From Ignelater luminosus (Eukaryota; Arthropoda; Insecta; Coleoptera; Elateridae): 64,000 nt of DNA. Below, piece by piece: positions 34,701 to 46,919 of the stretch (position 1 is the first letter of the stretch; each line of letters starts with the position of its first letter). Location of the stretch: NCBI GenBank assembly GCA_011009095.1, contig VTPC01001072.1:1-64000 (forward strand), in the 5' to 3' direction. Position numbers and translations under genes: made by a program. The notes under the pieces were generated by a model. The model was not told the origin of the DNA. It did not search any database and saw only the letters and a program-made list of their open reading frames with translations.

Positions 34701-37700
34701 TCGTATTTATCCTCAGCAAACCTTTTTGGGGAAGCTAGACCGTTTTCTACTGTAGGCTTTGTGAGTTAGGCAGAGTCTTGGTCATTTGTAGTGCTCGACG
34801 TCCGGTTTTGCCTTTTCAAATAATCATTTCGGATGGTTGAATGAAGAAAAAACTCCGAAATGATAGTCTAGGGACTCGAGCCTACAATAGAATCGTTCTT
34901 TCATCTAAGTATGTAAACAACGGTATTTTAGACAAATATACCTTGACTTATGCACAGAGAAGCTATCGAAGAAAAATGTGACTTCGGTACTAGCTGCTGT
35001 AAGCCAAAGATAAACAGCTTAATATTCCATTAGTTTCATATCCAAGGATTTCTGGAATTTCATTCGATTTTTTTCTTTAAAAACTTTACATCAGTTTATG
35101 AAAGCTTGAGATAAAGGAATTAAAAGCAGTTGAAGTAGAAAAGCACAGGCGTCATCAAGAGGTCCTTTGTAATTCCGATTCATATATTCCAAATACCGTT
35201 TGATCCAACAAATAATGTTATATTTCCTTGGTGTAAACTTTATTCACAATCCTCAACCCTTTATCACCAGCAGCAGTATTTACGCGTCAAAACCAAACCT
35301 ATAAATCAACAACATATTAACACTGGGGAAAACTGTAATTTTCCATCATAAACACGAACCCGTATCCTACACACACACTATACCACACCATGAATGGCGG
35401 CGCACAAGTTTTATTAAACCCCATGTCTACCCTAATACCACTACGTTTGTGTTAGTTGGCAACTCATTCCAGCCGTGCATCCTGTAATGACCACCCTACG
35501 CAGGCTACCCCTGCAAAACAGGGCCCGTTCGTCCCCCCTTCACAACACACACATATTCTAAATAGTACGCAATAGAGTTTTAATACCAGGCCATTACCAA
35601 ACTGCCATTCCGAGCTTAATAGATATGTACTTGCAAAGCCACCTTACACTTGGAGGAGTTAAGCTGTTAAAGAGCAATTAAAGCAGACCTAGGAAACTCC
35701 CTAACTTTAATTATTATTATTAATAATAATTATTAAAAATATGCAAAGCCCTCTTAATTAATGCACGAATTCTAAATTATTTATATTGTTCAAGATTCTT
35801 GTAATTAAGGATCCCAGGAATTCTCATTATGATTTGCGCGAAATAAAAATGAAGAATTTCCTCGACTTCTTGGTCCTTTTTGTAAAGAGCCAAATGAAGC
35901 AGGGCAAAAGCGAGTTAGTGCGAACAAGGTGCGTATTAGGGTTGGCTCCGGGGGGGGCCAGAAGCGGCGAATTAATAAAAAGATGTCGGGGGATCTCTCC
36001 CCTTGTTTGCATGTACCCGCAGGCCCTCCACAAACCCCCCCCCCCCCCCCCCTTTATGGAATATACCGAGAATGGGGTCCGGCTGTTAAATACGTTCAGA
36101 GTAAATAGTATTATTCAGTTGGTGGCTTATAAAATAGATATGTCTGTGTTTTCTTCTTGGATTTCATTTGCTGAGCTGTGATTCAATTTACATACGATTT
36201 TAAACGAAAATTGAATTTTATAGTTAGTGCTTGGATTTTAGATTTTCATTTTAAAGAGATTATAGCTGTTTTTATTTATTCTATTTAGAACAATAATATT
36301 TAAAGGGTTTTGTTTTTTTTATTGATTATTTGTTTTCAGACAATTTAAAACAATTAGGCTTGGATAAGTTACGATCTGATTATTATCAACACACACAGAG
36401 AGATTGAATATGCATTAGATTACATGCGAATGTTAAGCCAATATAATGGCGCACTCCTCAGATTGGCGGGATTTGAGAGAGTAGCGTTAAGACTACAAAA
36501 TATCATGTGAGATAAATCTTAAGGTAGTGCTGACCTGACTCGTAAAGAGACATAATGCAACACCTGGTATAAACAGAAATTAATTCACTTGTTTTAACCT
36601 GTTACACGAGAACATTAGCATCATGAGTCTTTAAATTATCATCAGTACGACAAAAATAACATTAGTGAGCCACATTCATTATTGCCATCCTAACCTGCGT
36701 AATATCTACCAAAACCCTTTTCGAGGGAACGGATTTGGAAAAACTAGCGGCGAAAGAAGACCCTGTCAAACTTAACAATGCGATTTTCTTTTTTCGGCAA
36801 GTCTTCTGATGTAGTTCAAGAATATCACCTAATCACTAATCACTCAACGCTCTAGTTTGGGATTCGACAAAAAGAACTCTTTGTTTCTTTCGGGTAGTTT
36901 GATTTTAGTCTTCCAGCGAAAGTTATATTCGCAACAAAGAAATATTATTATCCATCATTTTCCAAAAAGACACTTAGGGTTATTCTCTTCGGACAGTTAA
37001 CAAAGCGCAGAGCGAACGAAGGGTAGAGGAAAACAACACGAAGGGGGCGCGGCGCGTATACCTATTAGAAGTAACGAGGGATTTACTTCAAATTTGTTAC
37101 GTTGTATCGCACTAATTTGCCAAATACCTTTTAGCCCTTAGATCTCAACCTAGAAACCAAATTTCCGTTTACCCCACCGATTCTATTAGCAAAAGAGCAG
37201 ATGCCACGATTCCCAAAATTAGTATTAGTACAGAACTGTATTCCGCAAATTAATTACGATTAGGACAGAATAACAGCTCCTACTTTATATAACGGAATTC
37301 GTGAAATGGGTAAAAACAAAAATCTTTTTCGATAAAAATAATCTCTAAGTTCTTAATAATTTAAATGAGCTTCCTTTTTTTCACTCGAAAGATAAGAACT
37401 CAAAAGAGAGTGCTGAGATTTTAAATAAGTAATTAAGTTTACTAATCCTCCGTGAATGGAAACGACCCCGAATTTAATCCAAGCTTCTATTTAAATTAAA
37501 TTACTTAACTAAAAGGTTTTAAGAAGAAGCTATTGCTAAAATATACGAAAAATAATGGAAAATAAATATTTACTAGGGTTTCTCCTTAGAAAAAAAAACG
37601 AAAAATTAATTTACAGCAAACAAAACGAACCCGTAGGAATTTCCACCGTTAATTTTTCCTTTTTATAAAAATTAAAACACGTCTTGAAGCACGGCACATT

Positions 37701-38830
37701 TGTGACGAAGTTAAATTTTCATTTAGGAGAAATTGCAGTTGTAGCACGGAGGGTGCTATTGAATGCAAATTTATTTCATCAGAGTTAACTTGGGATGAAA
37801 ACAACCACTACAGAGTTTGTTTTAAAAAGGAGACTTTAAGATTTCTCGTATATTTTAGGGTTAAATCCCTTAGGGTTCAATGTCGTCGTTTGCTGCATAT
37901 CTGTTTGGAATTGATGATGATGATCTCATAGATTAAATAAAACTCACACTTTACAAGACTGTATTGTAGAAGATGTTATATTGGTCAGACAAAACAATAT
38001 TTTAAAAAATTGTTTAGAAAGAGGAAAACTAGATAATAAATAAAAAAAATAATCTCAGTTATTAAAAAAACTGTTTGCAATACAGTAAGAAGAGGGATAG
38101 TAAAAATAAGAAATTAATGATTGGTTTATCTTGCAATATTTCGAAGTAAAAAATTAAATCAATACAATTAAGATAAGATTAGGCGCGTGTCCGTGTTTAC
38201 TTGATTTTTTTCACGTTGACATTCGAGGCACTGCAGGCAGCGATTTTCTTGATAAATATGTCTTAAAATGCAAACTGCCATTGTTGGAGGTCAAATCTAA
38301 CTGGCAAATGGAATTAATGTTCCTGGAACTATGGGGAATATCAGTCTTGAAGGAGATATTTGAGAATCTTGCTCCGTTTTGTCAGTATTTACTTGAATTT
38401 CTTCACGTTCACATTCAAACCACCGCAGTATCTTTTTCTTTTCATAGTCACCGCTTAACCACAGAAAGTACATCGAAAAATAAAGCGATCTCTTTAATAA
38501 ACATGAATCCAAAAATGCACCTGATTCCAAAGCTTGATTTTAGAATTTCTTATTTTTGTTCACCGCACACCAGGAATATACCGTTTACACAAATTTATAA
38601 AATGATTACCTTGTGGTAAAAATCCTACAAGAAAAAATCTAGATTACTTCTCAATGTAGCTGAAAAATGAAAAAGAAAACAAAGAAAAATGAATCCAGGT
38701 AGTGCTTTGAATGTCAACGTGAAGAAATTCAAGTAAAGTCTCAAATATTCATTTCAAAGTCGATGACATGAAATCGACTGCAAAGTCAATAAAAGTAATA
38801 GAACCATGAAGCATGTGTTGGGATAGGTCG
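34701..38830. other. Intron with poly-C tract, no gene
   Basis: No coding sequence recognised. An uninterrupted run of 18 C lies at 36035-36052, just after G-rich runs near 35951. Short related segments (cgtgtttacttga...cacgttgacattc at 38191, tatttacttgaatttcttcacgtt at 38386, and an inverted copy at 38706-38738) suggest a decayed small repeat. Confidence 0.45.
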
Positions 38831-39460
38831 TCCTACCAAACAGTAAGACGTGCAAGCGTTTTGCAGATGCATATTAATACGGGTAATAAACTGTTTTTAA
38901 CAAATAATGCTAGTATGTAGTGCACAACTGGATTGATAAGATTTCCACTGTCCCCATCCACTACGTAAGAAGTAACTTGGGAAAAGAATGACCAGGCTCT
39001 TGTAGAGAAATAATCATGCATTTGATGCTCTAAGTGTAAACGAACGATGTCTGAGACGTGTGCAAGAGCCAACCGCGTAGGAGTGTTCGAAAGTGGACCG
39101 CCGACCTGAGATATGGAAGTGGTACGGCAGCAATACCATGCCGCCCTTAATAAATAATATCATGTAATGAAACAAGCCAAAGAGGCTAATTGGCGAGAGT
39201 TTGTTAGTACGCATGGAAACAACGATTCATGGAGTGATGTGTATGAACTTTGCAGAGACAAGCGGGGTAGCAACAAGGTAGTATGTACGTGCCTTGAGTA
39301 TGCCGATTTGTTGCTGGAAACGTTCTTTCCGCAGATCTTGAAGTGGATGCTCATCCCGAGGTGCCTTCTTTCGGCATTCTTGTTGTACGATCAGTGCCTG
39401 CGTGAAAGAACGTTCCGCGATTACTGGGAAAATGGTTCAAGTGAATGTATTGCTTAAACA
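38831..39460 (+). mobile_element. R1-clade-like non-LTR fragment (region between endonuclease and RT)
   Basis: The open segment 39167-39457 reads MKQAKEANWREFVSTHGN, then WSDVYELCRDKRG and LEYADLLLETFFP. That matches the AK..WR.FV...GN..PWG.VY... and LL.TLFP pattern before the reverse transcriptase domain of R1-clade elements. Upstream in another frame, EVVRQQYHAALNK fits the preceding R1 segment, with stops and frame changes. Degenerate. Confidence 0.6.
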
Positions 39461-39642
39461 CTAATTTTTCCAATTGTTTTTCATTTGCTTTCTCTCAATA
39501 TTTGTATTTTTCATAACCTCAACTTGACTTTGACAGATGTCATCTTAATTATTCGAGGTTAATTAATTTAGTTCATTGTTACCTATACAATACTGTTGCC
39601 AATTTTCGCATGTATACCAACTCAAAATACAGTCACAATATG

Positions 39643-40542
39643 GCCTAATGGCCGATTAATAGACACAGACGGCTTGATTTCTAATAATCCGTTTAATCGG
39701 CTAATTGAATATTTAAATAATTGAGTAATTGGTAAATAAAATAATAAGATAATCATTTAATCTTATAATCAAAATTATCGAGCTAATCGGAATAATCGAA
39801 ATAATCAAACGAATCGAAACAATCGAACTAGTCAAGATTATCGAAATAATCGAAATACTCGAAATAATCGACAGATAAACGAAATAATCCAGATGATCAA
39901 AATGATAGAAAAAAATCGAACCAATGAAGATAATCGAAATAATCGGAAGAATGTAAACAATAGAACTAGTCTAGATTATCGAAATAATCAAAAGAATCGA
40001 ACTAGTCGAGATAACTGAAAGAATCGAACTAATCGAGAAAATCAAAATAATCCAAATAATCGAAAGAATAGAAACAATTGAAAGAATCGAACTAGTCGAG
40101 ATAATCAATAGAATCGAAATACTCGAAAGAATCGGAACAATCGAAAGAATAGAACTAGTCGAGATAATCAAGATAATCCAAATAATCGGAAAAATGGAAA
40201 CAATCGAAAGAGTCGGACTAGTTGAAATAATCGAAATACTTAAAATAATCGAAAAAATCGAACTAATCGAGATAATCGAAGGAATCGAAAGAATCGAACT
40301 AGCCGAGAAAATCTAAATAATGGAGATATTTAATATAATCGGAATAATCCAAATAATCGGAAGAATCGTAAGAATCGAACTAGTTGAGATAATCGAAATA
40401 CTCAAAATAGTCAAAACAATCCAGTCAATCGAAATAATCGAGATATTCGAAATAATGGAAATAACCAAAATAATCGATTATTCGATTTTCTAAATGATAA
40501 TCAAACTTTCAATTGATGGATTATTTATTATGGACAGCCCTA
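39643..40542. mobile_element. Second TCGA/ATAATCG minisatellite with hAT-type right end
   Basis: About 850 bp of short units like AATCGAAAGAATCGAACTAG and TCGAGATAATCGAAATAATC, ending GGATTATTTATTATGGACAGCCCTA at 40542, almost the same right end as the 26421-26936 element. The left end is not clear: the expected TAGGGCTGT is missing. R1-like sequence lies on both sides (to 39460 and from 40547), so it probably inserted into that retroelement. Confidence 0.75.
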
Positions 40543-40546
40543 TACA

Positions 40547-40762
40547 GGATTTTCTGCGGACCAGCTATTTGAAATCTTTGATGGAGGTACTGCCTATAGT
40601 ATCAGGAGGGGGTTGAGATGCAAGGTCCTGGACTATGCTGATGACTTGTTCATCCTGGTGGAGGCTGATCCTCGAGTAGAGACGGAACGTAAAGCAAGCA
40701 ACTGGATGAGGCACTTAGAGGGGTGTTGTCGGAGTGTCTGTTATGAGTGCGTCGAGTCATGA
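40547..40762 (+). pseudogene. Reverse transcriptase fragment with YADD motif
   Basis: A 71-codon open segment up to TGA contains GLRCKVLDYADDLFILVEAD, the YADD catalytic motif of reverse transcriptase, followed by a Glu/Arg-rich helix typical of non-LTR elements of the R1 group. It begins immediately after the minisatellite end at 40542. Fingers and most of the palm are missing. Confidence 0.7.
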
Positions 40763-41520
40763 GATGAGAATGGGGCCTGAATAAGCAGGATGTTCATAAG
40801 AGGTTGTTTCTTGCTTGTGACGGTTGCGGCGCGAACGTTTGGTATCAGGTTTTGGAGACACAGAAAGGGCGTTGGCGGATAGTTTGTCAGACAGTCGCAA
40901 CTCAGAGTATGGAAGTGTTGATGGGCGCGCTGTCCTGGGATCTGGTGTGATAATCAAGTGTGCCTTCTGCTTTAAAATCAAGCGAAACTATGTATTGACC
41001 GACACCCTAGAGTGAGTGCAGCTAATGTTCAACGAACGGGCCGCAATAAAACGTTTAAGCTCCTGGAAAGCCGCCTCTGGATGGAATGTCAGTGATGGGA
41101 TATTAGTACGAAAAGTACGTGACGTGATGATGCTCCGTGGAATCAACTGGTTTGACTCATGCGTCATGGCCGCTTATCTATTCACTCGGCATGGTAGCAT
41201 AAACGGGTTCTTATTTGATCGAAACCTATTCGCGGATAGTGACGAGAAAACTGGACGAATAGCTCTATGAAGATAATAGAACCTTAGAAGGGATGGGAAT
41301 ACAGGTGGAGGCAGATGGAATAATAGAGGTTAGTGCAATTCATAGTTCCTTAGTTCAGCGTCACCGAGGATAACCCGAAAAGAAGTCTAAAAGTACCGTA
41401 AGGTTGCTCCTAGTTACACCTGAGCTTCTCTCTAACGAGGGATTTCTTACGAGTGGAGTGAGTTAGTTAGGAATAGACTGGCAAGGCCGATCGGGCTGGG
41501 CGAGGAAGAGCGTTCCGTAG
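40763..41520 (+). mobile_element. C-terminal and 3' part of R1-like element, degenerate
   Basis: Open segment 41016-41270 contains RAAIKRLSSWK and AYLFTRHGSINGFLFDRNLF, which resembles the LTGHG..GSYL(H/F) stretch downstream of RT in R1-type elements. The ORF then stops and GC-richer untranslated-looking sequence follows to about 41520. It probably belongs to the same insertion as 38831-39460. Confidence 0.5.
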
Positions 41521-43176
41521 AAGGGTTCTATTTTATTTTATTTTTATACTTTTACACTTTGTATTTATCTTATACGTTGCTCGATGTTACTAAGTACGAC
41601 CTGAAACACTTGAACACTTCTTGTTATGTATTCTTCTCTGTTCGAACTCTATATATTCATATAATGTCTATTGCTATTGCTTATGGGATAGGGGTCATTA
41701 TCGACCGCTGCTGTTGCTCTTTAAGAAGCTTGGATATTACTGAGCTCGAGTTTATGAGTGTCTGAATCTGTTGGGCCCACGAGGCTAGATAAGAGATTGA
41801 GAATGTATGAGTAACCGTGAGTGGTTCGACGAGCTAGCGTAGGGGGACCGATGCCTAAGCAAGGAGCTGGAAGCGCTGAAAGGGTGCGAGCCCGGAAGGT
41901 GATTCCTCCAGGTCTTCTGTAACAGATGTGGCGTGTCTGCGTGTCAGCTGGGGTATACTGTCTCCGGGGGCATCTGAACTGGTTGACAGTCTGCGTACTG
42001 GACAAAAATGAGCTGCGGTCAAACTAGCTCGGGCACATGCCCGCTTAGCATGAAAAAGGTAGTTGATCCTTTGACCTAAATCAAGGGATAGCCGGCCGTA
42101 TTCCAATCCCTGCTCCATGGGAAGCCTGCTATTGAGTTTTAGAACAGGTGTGGCACGTAAAACAAATAAATATAATGTCCTCATACACTGTCTAACGAAA
42201 TAAGTATCAAAGGAACGGGCTTGGAAAAATTGACGGGGAAAGAAGACCACATCGAATATTGACTTTCAAAAGACGGATACGTATTTAGCCCTGTATACTA
42301 CTTTAGTTAACAAAAAGACCGTTATCAATGGTCATCTGACACTTGCTGACAATCTAAGAGATCCGAAACTGAAAAAGTTCTGGAAGAAAACCGTGCTTGC
42401 TTATTTTACTTGAACAAAAACAAAGAATTTAAGAAATAAAGTTTAAGATCATCGATAAATTATAGCAAAATTATAAAAGTCAGTGTTTGATTAAATTTAT
42501 ATATTTTTGAATAGCGCGCTCTTTTTTCTAGTAACTTCGTGTTTAAACAGCTTTTATTGCATTAAGAGTTGTAAGAATAAAAAGTTAACGAAAGCAACGC
42601 ACTGATGTGTCACAACAAAACCGAGTTTTATTTTCAAATTTTAAGAGAAGCCCAGCGTAAATCAACAGTCAGTGTTGGGTGTTGTTAGATCAAGGGCCAT
42701 TTTCTCGAAGACTAATGAATGAAACATACCACACGTGATACTAAAAGTTTGCTTCTAAGCTTAACAAATTTGACTGTATCGATTAGAAAAAGAAAATAAC
42801 ACGAGAAATTGTAATATTCATCTAATTTGGCTTTGCAAATTCTATTTGGGTATTTTGATCTAAATTGAATCATGAGCGGGAAGTGGTTAGATTATTAAAC
42901 GGAAATATTGTGAAAAGCTAACTCGAATTTGATCTATTTAGTTTACGTTAGAGATGCCGAAATACTACATAATTTCGTAAATGTTCAAAAACATTCAAAG
43001 AAATTTAGAAATAATTCCGTAATTCCTAGCAAGTTTAGTATGAAAAAAAAAGAAAATAGTTGCTATCATGAAATAAAACTACAAAAGCCACAAATTATAG
43101 TGCTTTTAAATATTGATCTTATATCCAGATATATACAAGATTTGGTTTTTCATTTGTTTTTCTTAACAGCACTCAC
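41521..43176. other. Intron; GC-richer unclassified block at 41780-42260
   Basis: The block at 41780-42260 is GC-richer than its surroundings and has minus-strand open frames up to 131 codons, but I see no conserved motif. It may be part of the adjacent retroelement. The remainder up to exon A is AT-rich. Confidence 0.35.
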
Positions 43177-43267
43177 CTCAAACGCCACGGTTAATGCAGC
43201 TTTTTCTTGACGAAGCTGCTCTGCTTTACTTTTGTATACAAGCATAGATCGGACAGTTTCTTCCATC
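43177..43267 (-). CDS. NCKAP5: NCKAP5-like exon A (most 5' exon found), coiled-coil start
   Basis: Read on the minus strand: acceptor tttgttgcag, then G ATG GAA GAA ACT, ending GCG TTT GAG before the donor gtgagt. It contributes residues 1 (split codon) to 31, with MEETVRSML and the basic helical AEQLRQEKAALTVAFE, matching the coiled-coil start seen in NCKAP5 proteins. The leading G completes a codon begun in an unseen exon; if that codon ended in AG it would be Arg. The ATG right after the acceptor could mislead gene finders into calling it the start. It is separated from the next exon by about 21 kb of repeat-filled intron. Confidence 0.85.
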
Positions 43268-46249
43268 CTGCAACAAATAAAACACCATTCGTTAATAAAC
43301 AATCGACAGTCAAATGTCAAGTAATTTAAGAGTTCGCGTGTAATAAAACACAACAAGAATATTTAGACAAAAAAATATAACATGAAACAAGTCGAGCATG
43401 TGAGTCGGAAATATTCTGAAAGTGAAGATGAACGAAAAGGCAAGGACGTAAGTGGCATTGCCTCATTACCCTTCGCAGAGTAAGTCAAGAGGCACAGATG
43501 GAAGTGAGGGCCCTCCAGATGCCCCCCTGTCAGCCACTTTCTTCTGATGCCACTTCATGTCTCAGCATCCTTTAGCAAGCTACCGACCGGTAGTCCTGAG
43601 AAATGATCCTTGAAAAATATATTTTATGGAGATTTAAAATTTAAAATTCCTATTCTGGTTAATTTACAATTGCAGCAAATTGCTGAAGAGAGTTACCGGG
43701 CAACCGATGTTTGAATCTAAATTTGGAGTGGTTTTACTATTCGTGCCTTTAGCTTTGATTGTCGAAGCGTAATCGTGCTACAGAAAGGGAAGTAATGCCA
43801 ATGACGAAAAAGCCATGGGGGGGACGTTATTGGGCGATAAAGCGCCGTGCGTCGTAAAGATCTTAGTTTACGGTCCTTATAAGAACTAATAAGTTGGCGA
43901 CCACTGCAATAAAGAAAAGAAAAGAGTCGCTGGACGACCTAATGCGATTATGACGTTTAGTGTTATGTCAGGAACGATAGTGAAAATGATCAAAGGAAGC
44001 AAGGAAAATTAGGAGAAAAAGTAGTTTCGCGCGAAATACCGTCGTCCGTGATTTATTGTCGTTGCGCTAATATATTATCGAATGATCTCGATATTGTATA
44101 TAAAATGATATAATAAAAATATCACCTGCTGCGAAAGTTAATGGAACTCATAAAACCCAAAAACCAGTGTGAATTTGCAGATCACGTAACATCTGCCGTT
44201 AATGCAGCAACAAAATGATTGAAGGGTGAGTTTTCGATATTGCACCGCGCTGCGCTCTCTGTCCCTACTGTATCAGATTACCTACCCCAACAGTGGAGGC
44301 TTTGGAAAACTGCTATTTGTACAGGAAATAGAAGTCTCTTAACAAATTTTGCGAGTTTATTTTCATGCTTGTGACGTAATTTGATACTACTACCGGTAGC
44401 TGGAATGGGGAAATGCGTGATATTTAGAAAGCACTTTGTTTTAATTTTGTCACATTTGATTAATGTCAAATGTAACTATTAATGGATTGTGCACGCTAAT
44501 TTCACATCTCCTACAATTAGCTTTCGTTTTGTGATGTAAAGCGTGAAATCTTAACTGACGTGTATTTCTTTGTTTATTGCCTTCCCGACTTATTTTTATT
44601 GCAACAAATCATTTATAATTTAGGGAGCACTTACAATGTATTGGATTGAAGAGTTTATATTAATAATGACAAATAGTAGAGGGCCGTGTACTGATTCATG
44701 TGGTACCCGAAGTTCATAGATTTCATTGTTAGTTTTAAAACCAGCCTAAGAGGCTTTTTTCTAACAATACACATATTTCTAAATTGAAATAGCTTCAAAT
44801 TCTCATTGATTATATTTTCTAGGCTTGGTTTGCTATCAAAGAACAAATCAAAAGCAAAAAATCTCGTTGCATCTGAAAGGGAATAAAGGAAAACACTTCT
44901 ATTAGCACATAAGAAGGTCGTTGAATTTGAAGAGTCTTAAAAAGCTCGAAAGGGTTCGGTCTTTCGATGTTGAAATTGATTTTCACCACTTTTAACGACT
45001 TTTAACTGTCCGTAAATTCAAGGCAGTGCAGTTGTGAAAACCGACATCGTGGATGTTCGCAATGGTGTCATTAGCGAATGTTGACGGAGTAGTTGTCAAA
45101 GTCTAATGCCACCGAAGGCAGCCGACCATTTAAAAGACAGTCAGTTTGGAGTAGCTGAGATGCTGACTTAGTCTGATGGTAGCCAAGATGCTGGTGGTGC
45201 TATGGTACTCTGTTGTTGTTGTTGCGGAAGTTCCAACGAATTATAATAGGCTTCTGGCAACCGGTGTCTCGTTGATGGTGGTTGTAATGCTGATGTTGTT
45301 GTTGACGTCGAAGGTTAAGACGAATTATTGTTGGATTAGTGCTGTGGAATAGGAATGAATAAATGGTAATTAACTAAAAGGTTAGTGTTTTGTATTTAGT
45401 GGTGAATGGATAAAAGAATTTTTTTCAGAACCACAACCTGCGCAGTTTGCGCTGCTGAGAATTTGGAAGAGAATAAGTGATGTTATTTGGGAGAAAAAAG
45501 AAAGAACGGTGATGAATGGGATGAAAATTCTGCGTTGAAGGAGTCTAAGGTTCAGGGATTTGACTGGAACGTAAGGTTGGTCTCTTCACCCTCCCGGGAT
45601 TCACATGCTCTCACTAGATCCCCAGGTCGACTACCTCGTCTCGCTGCCCACGCCGGAATAATGTTGACGGAAATTCTGCCGTTATCTTTTATTGGGCAGT
45701 GTTAGAAGAATCCGCGTCTTAAAGACTCCTGCTCATGCTGTTTACAGTTGTTCTCGTAATCATGAAGGAAAAGAAGAGCGGTATAACGCTATCGGCAAGA
45801 CAGTGAAGATACGCGTGGAACAAAACTGTTGGTTTGTTTAGTGGGAACTAGTTCCGCTACAAATAGCAGGATATTATCGATGGGCAGGTAACTGTGACTT
45901 CCCAATCATTTCATATTCAATACTTGCTGACGCGATAATGATGCCTTGCAGAGTCATAAATGAAAAAGTAATGTTGGGTCTCTAAAGTTTCCCTGTTTTC
46001 TGATTTTCGAGAAAAGGAGAGAACACCAAAGGGAAATCAAGTGTCTATTATCAAGGCAGATAAATGATAAAATAAACAAAGAATTTCTGTTTCTGTTTCT
46101 CAAGCCTTGTTTGGCTCTAGTTTTCTTCTTTGTACCCCAAACTGCAATTTCTAGATTGGATTTCTTAGCTTCGGGCTTCAATTTCGATTTCGTCCTTTGT
46201 TGTGTTATTTCGAGAAATTAGTTTGCTATTTCGTTAGGAAATATTTCTG
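43268..46249. other. Upstream intron or 5' flank, no gene recognised
   Basis: I looked for the exon preceding exon A (a minus-strand coiled-coil exon leaving two bases before the split codon) and did not find a convincing one. GTT/GTTG-rich low complexity occurs near 45215-45310. Confidence 0.35.
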
Positions 46250-46253
46250 CGAT

Positions 46254-46740
46254 GTCTGTCCTGAAAGTATCCGAGCTTGTGCTGTAGTAAGAGAAAGAGC
46301 TAATTCTCGTCAATGACGATGATACCTCTTCAAAGTACTCCCCTTTTGGAAACAACAACTTTCTTCAGCGATTCTTCCACTTTCGGAAACACGCTCTCGG
46401 AATAGCTAATAACTGCTTCATCGCATTCCGTTTTATTTCCTACACGTCCTCGAATCGTCTTCCTTTAAGGGTATTTTTCAATTTGGAAAACAGCCAGAAG
46501 TCGCAGGGAGCCAGATCGCGACTGTACAGGGGCTGACGAAGCTGTACAATGCTGTGTTTCACAAGAAATTTCTGGATAAAGTGCGACGAATAGGAAGGTG
46601 TGTTGTCGTGGTGAAGCACCCAGTAGGCACTTTTCCACAAATCTGGCCGTCTTCTTGTCACTGCGGCACGTAATCGTTTCAAGACTCTTCTTAAGAAAAA
46701 GAAAACATTAACGAGTCTAATCAGTTTACCGGAGTCCATA
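46254..46740 (-). pseudogene. 5'-truncated mariner fragment with D34D C-terminus
   Basis: The minus-strand frame 46440-46739 reads RRRPDLWKSAYWVLHHDN, ending LYSRDLAPCDFWLF, with 34 residues between the Asp of HHDN and the Asp of PCD. Downstream the remnant continues with a frame change to a sequence like SPDTFRTD. The segment gtctgtcctgaaagtatccg at 46255-46274 looks like a mariner terminal repeat. The opposite TIR and the N-terminal half are absent. It differs from the 13.6-kb mariner in sequence and TIR, so it is a separate lineage. Confidence 0.8.
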
Positions 46741-46919
46741 CAGTTGGTTTTATGACGAAGCCTTGCTATTTAGGGACAGACTACGTCGCTGGCGCCCATT
46801 GATAAGATCGTTTTTCTTTACTTGACCATTGCTTAAGTTGAGGGTGGCATTTATCCTTGATTTCTATATTCCACTATAGACTCTGATAAAAAAAAACAGG
46901 GCTATTTTGATAGAAAACA

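Larger units (their letters stand above)
3308..43267 (-). other. NCKAP5: Gene span (5'-partial): NCKAP5-family protein, ten exons
   Basis: Ten exons were joined by hand from GT-AG sites; every junction keeps frame and gives one uninterrupted reading of about 1,230 residues to a TAG stop. Family assignment rests on recognisable stretches: an MEETVR coiled-coil segment, an RKQYERCLDDVANQVVKALL segment, LESQNRAL, RDEGYSTMSSDVQ and a conserved C-terminal part with RPTGW. In vertebrates NCKAP5L (Cep169) is a centrosomal, microtubule plus-end-associated protein and NCKAP5 a microtubule-associated relative; the same role here is inferred from the family and from two SxIP motifs. Intron sizes going upstream from the stop are 3917, 56, 7340, 52, 61, 106, 126, 3255 and 21353 bp. 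The first exon found starts inside a codon (one base of it is present), so at least one 5' exon is missing. Residue numbers in the exon entries count from that split codon. Confidence 0.88.

Noticed and set aside
35786..36181. 131-codon plus-strand ORF
   Set aside because: It runs through the 18-C homopolymer and has no recognisable motif or splice support.
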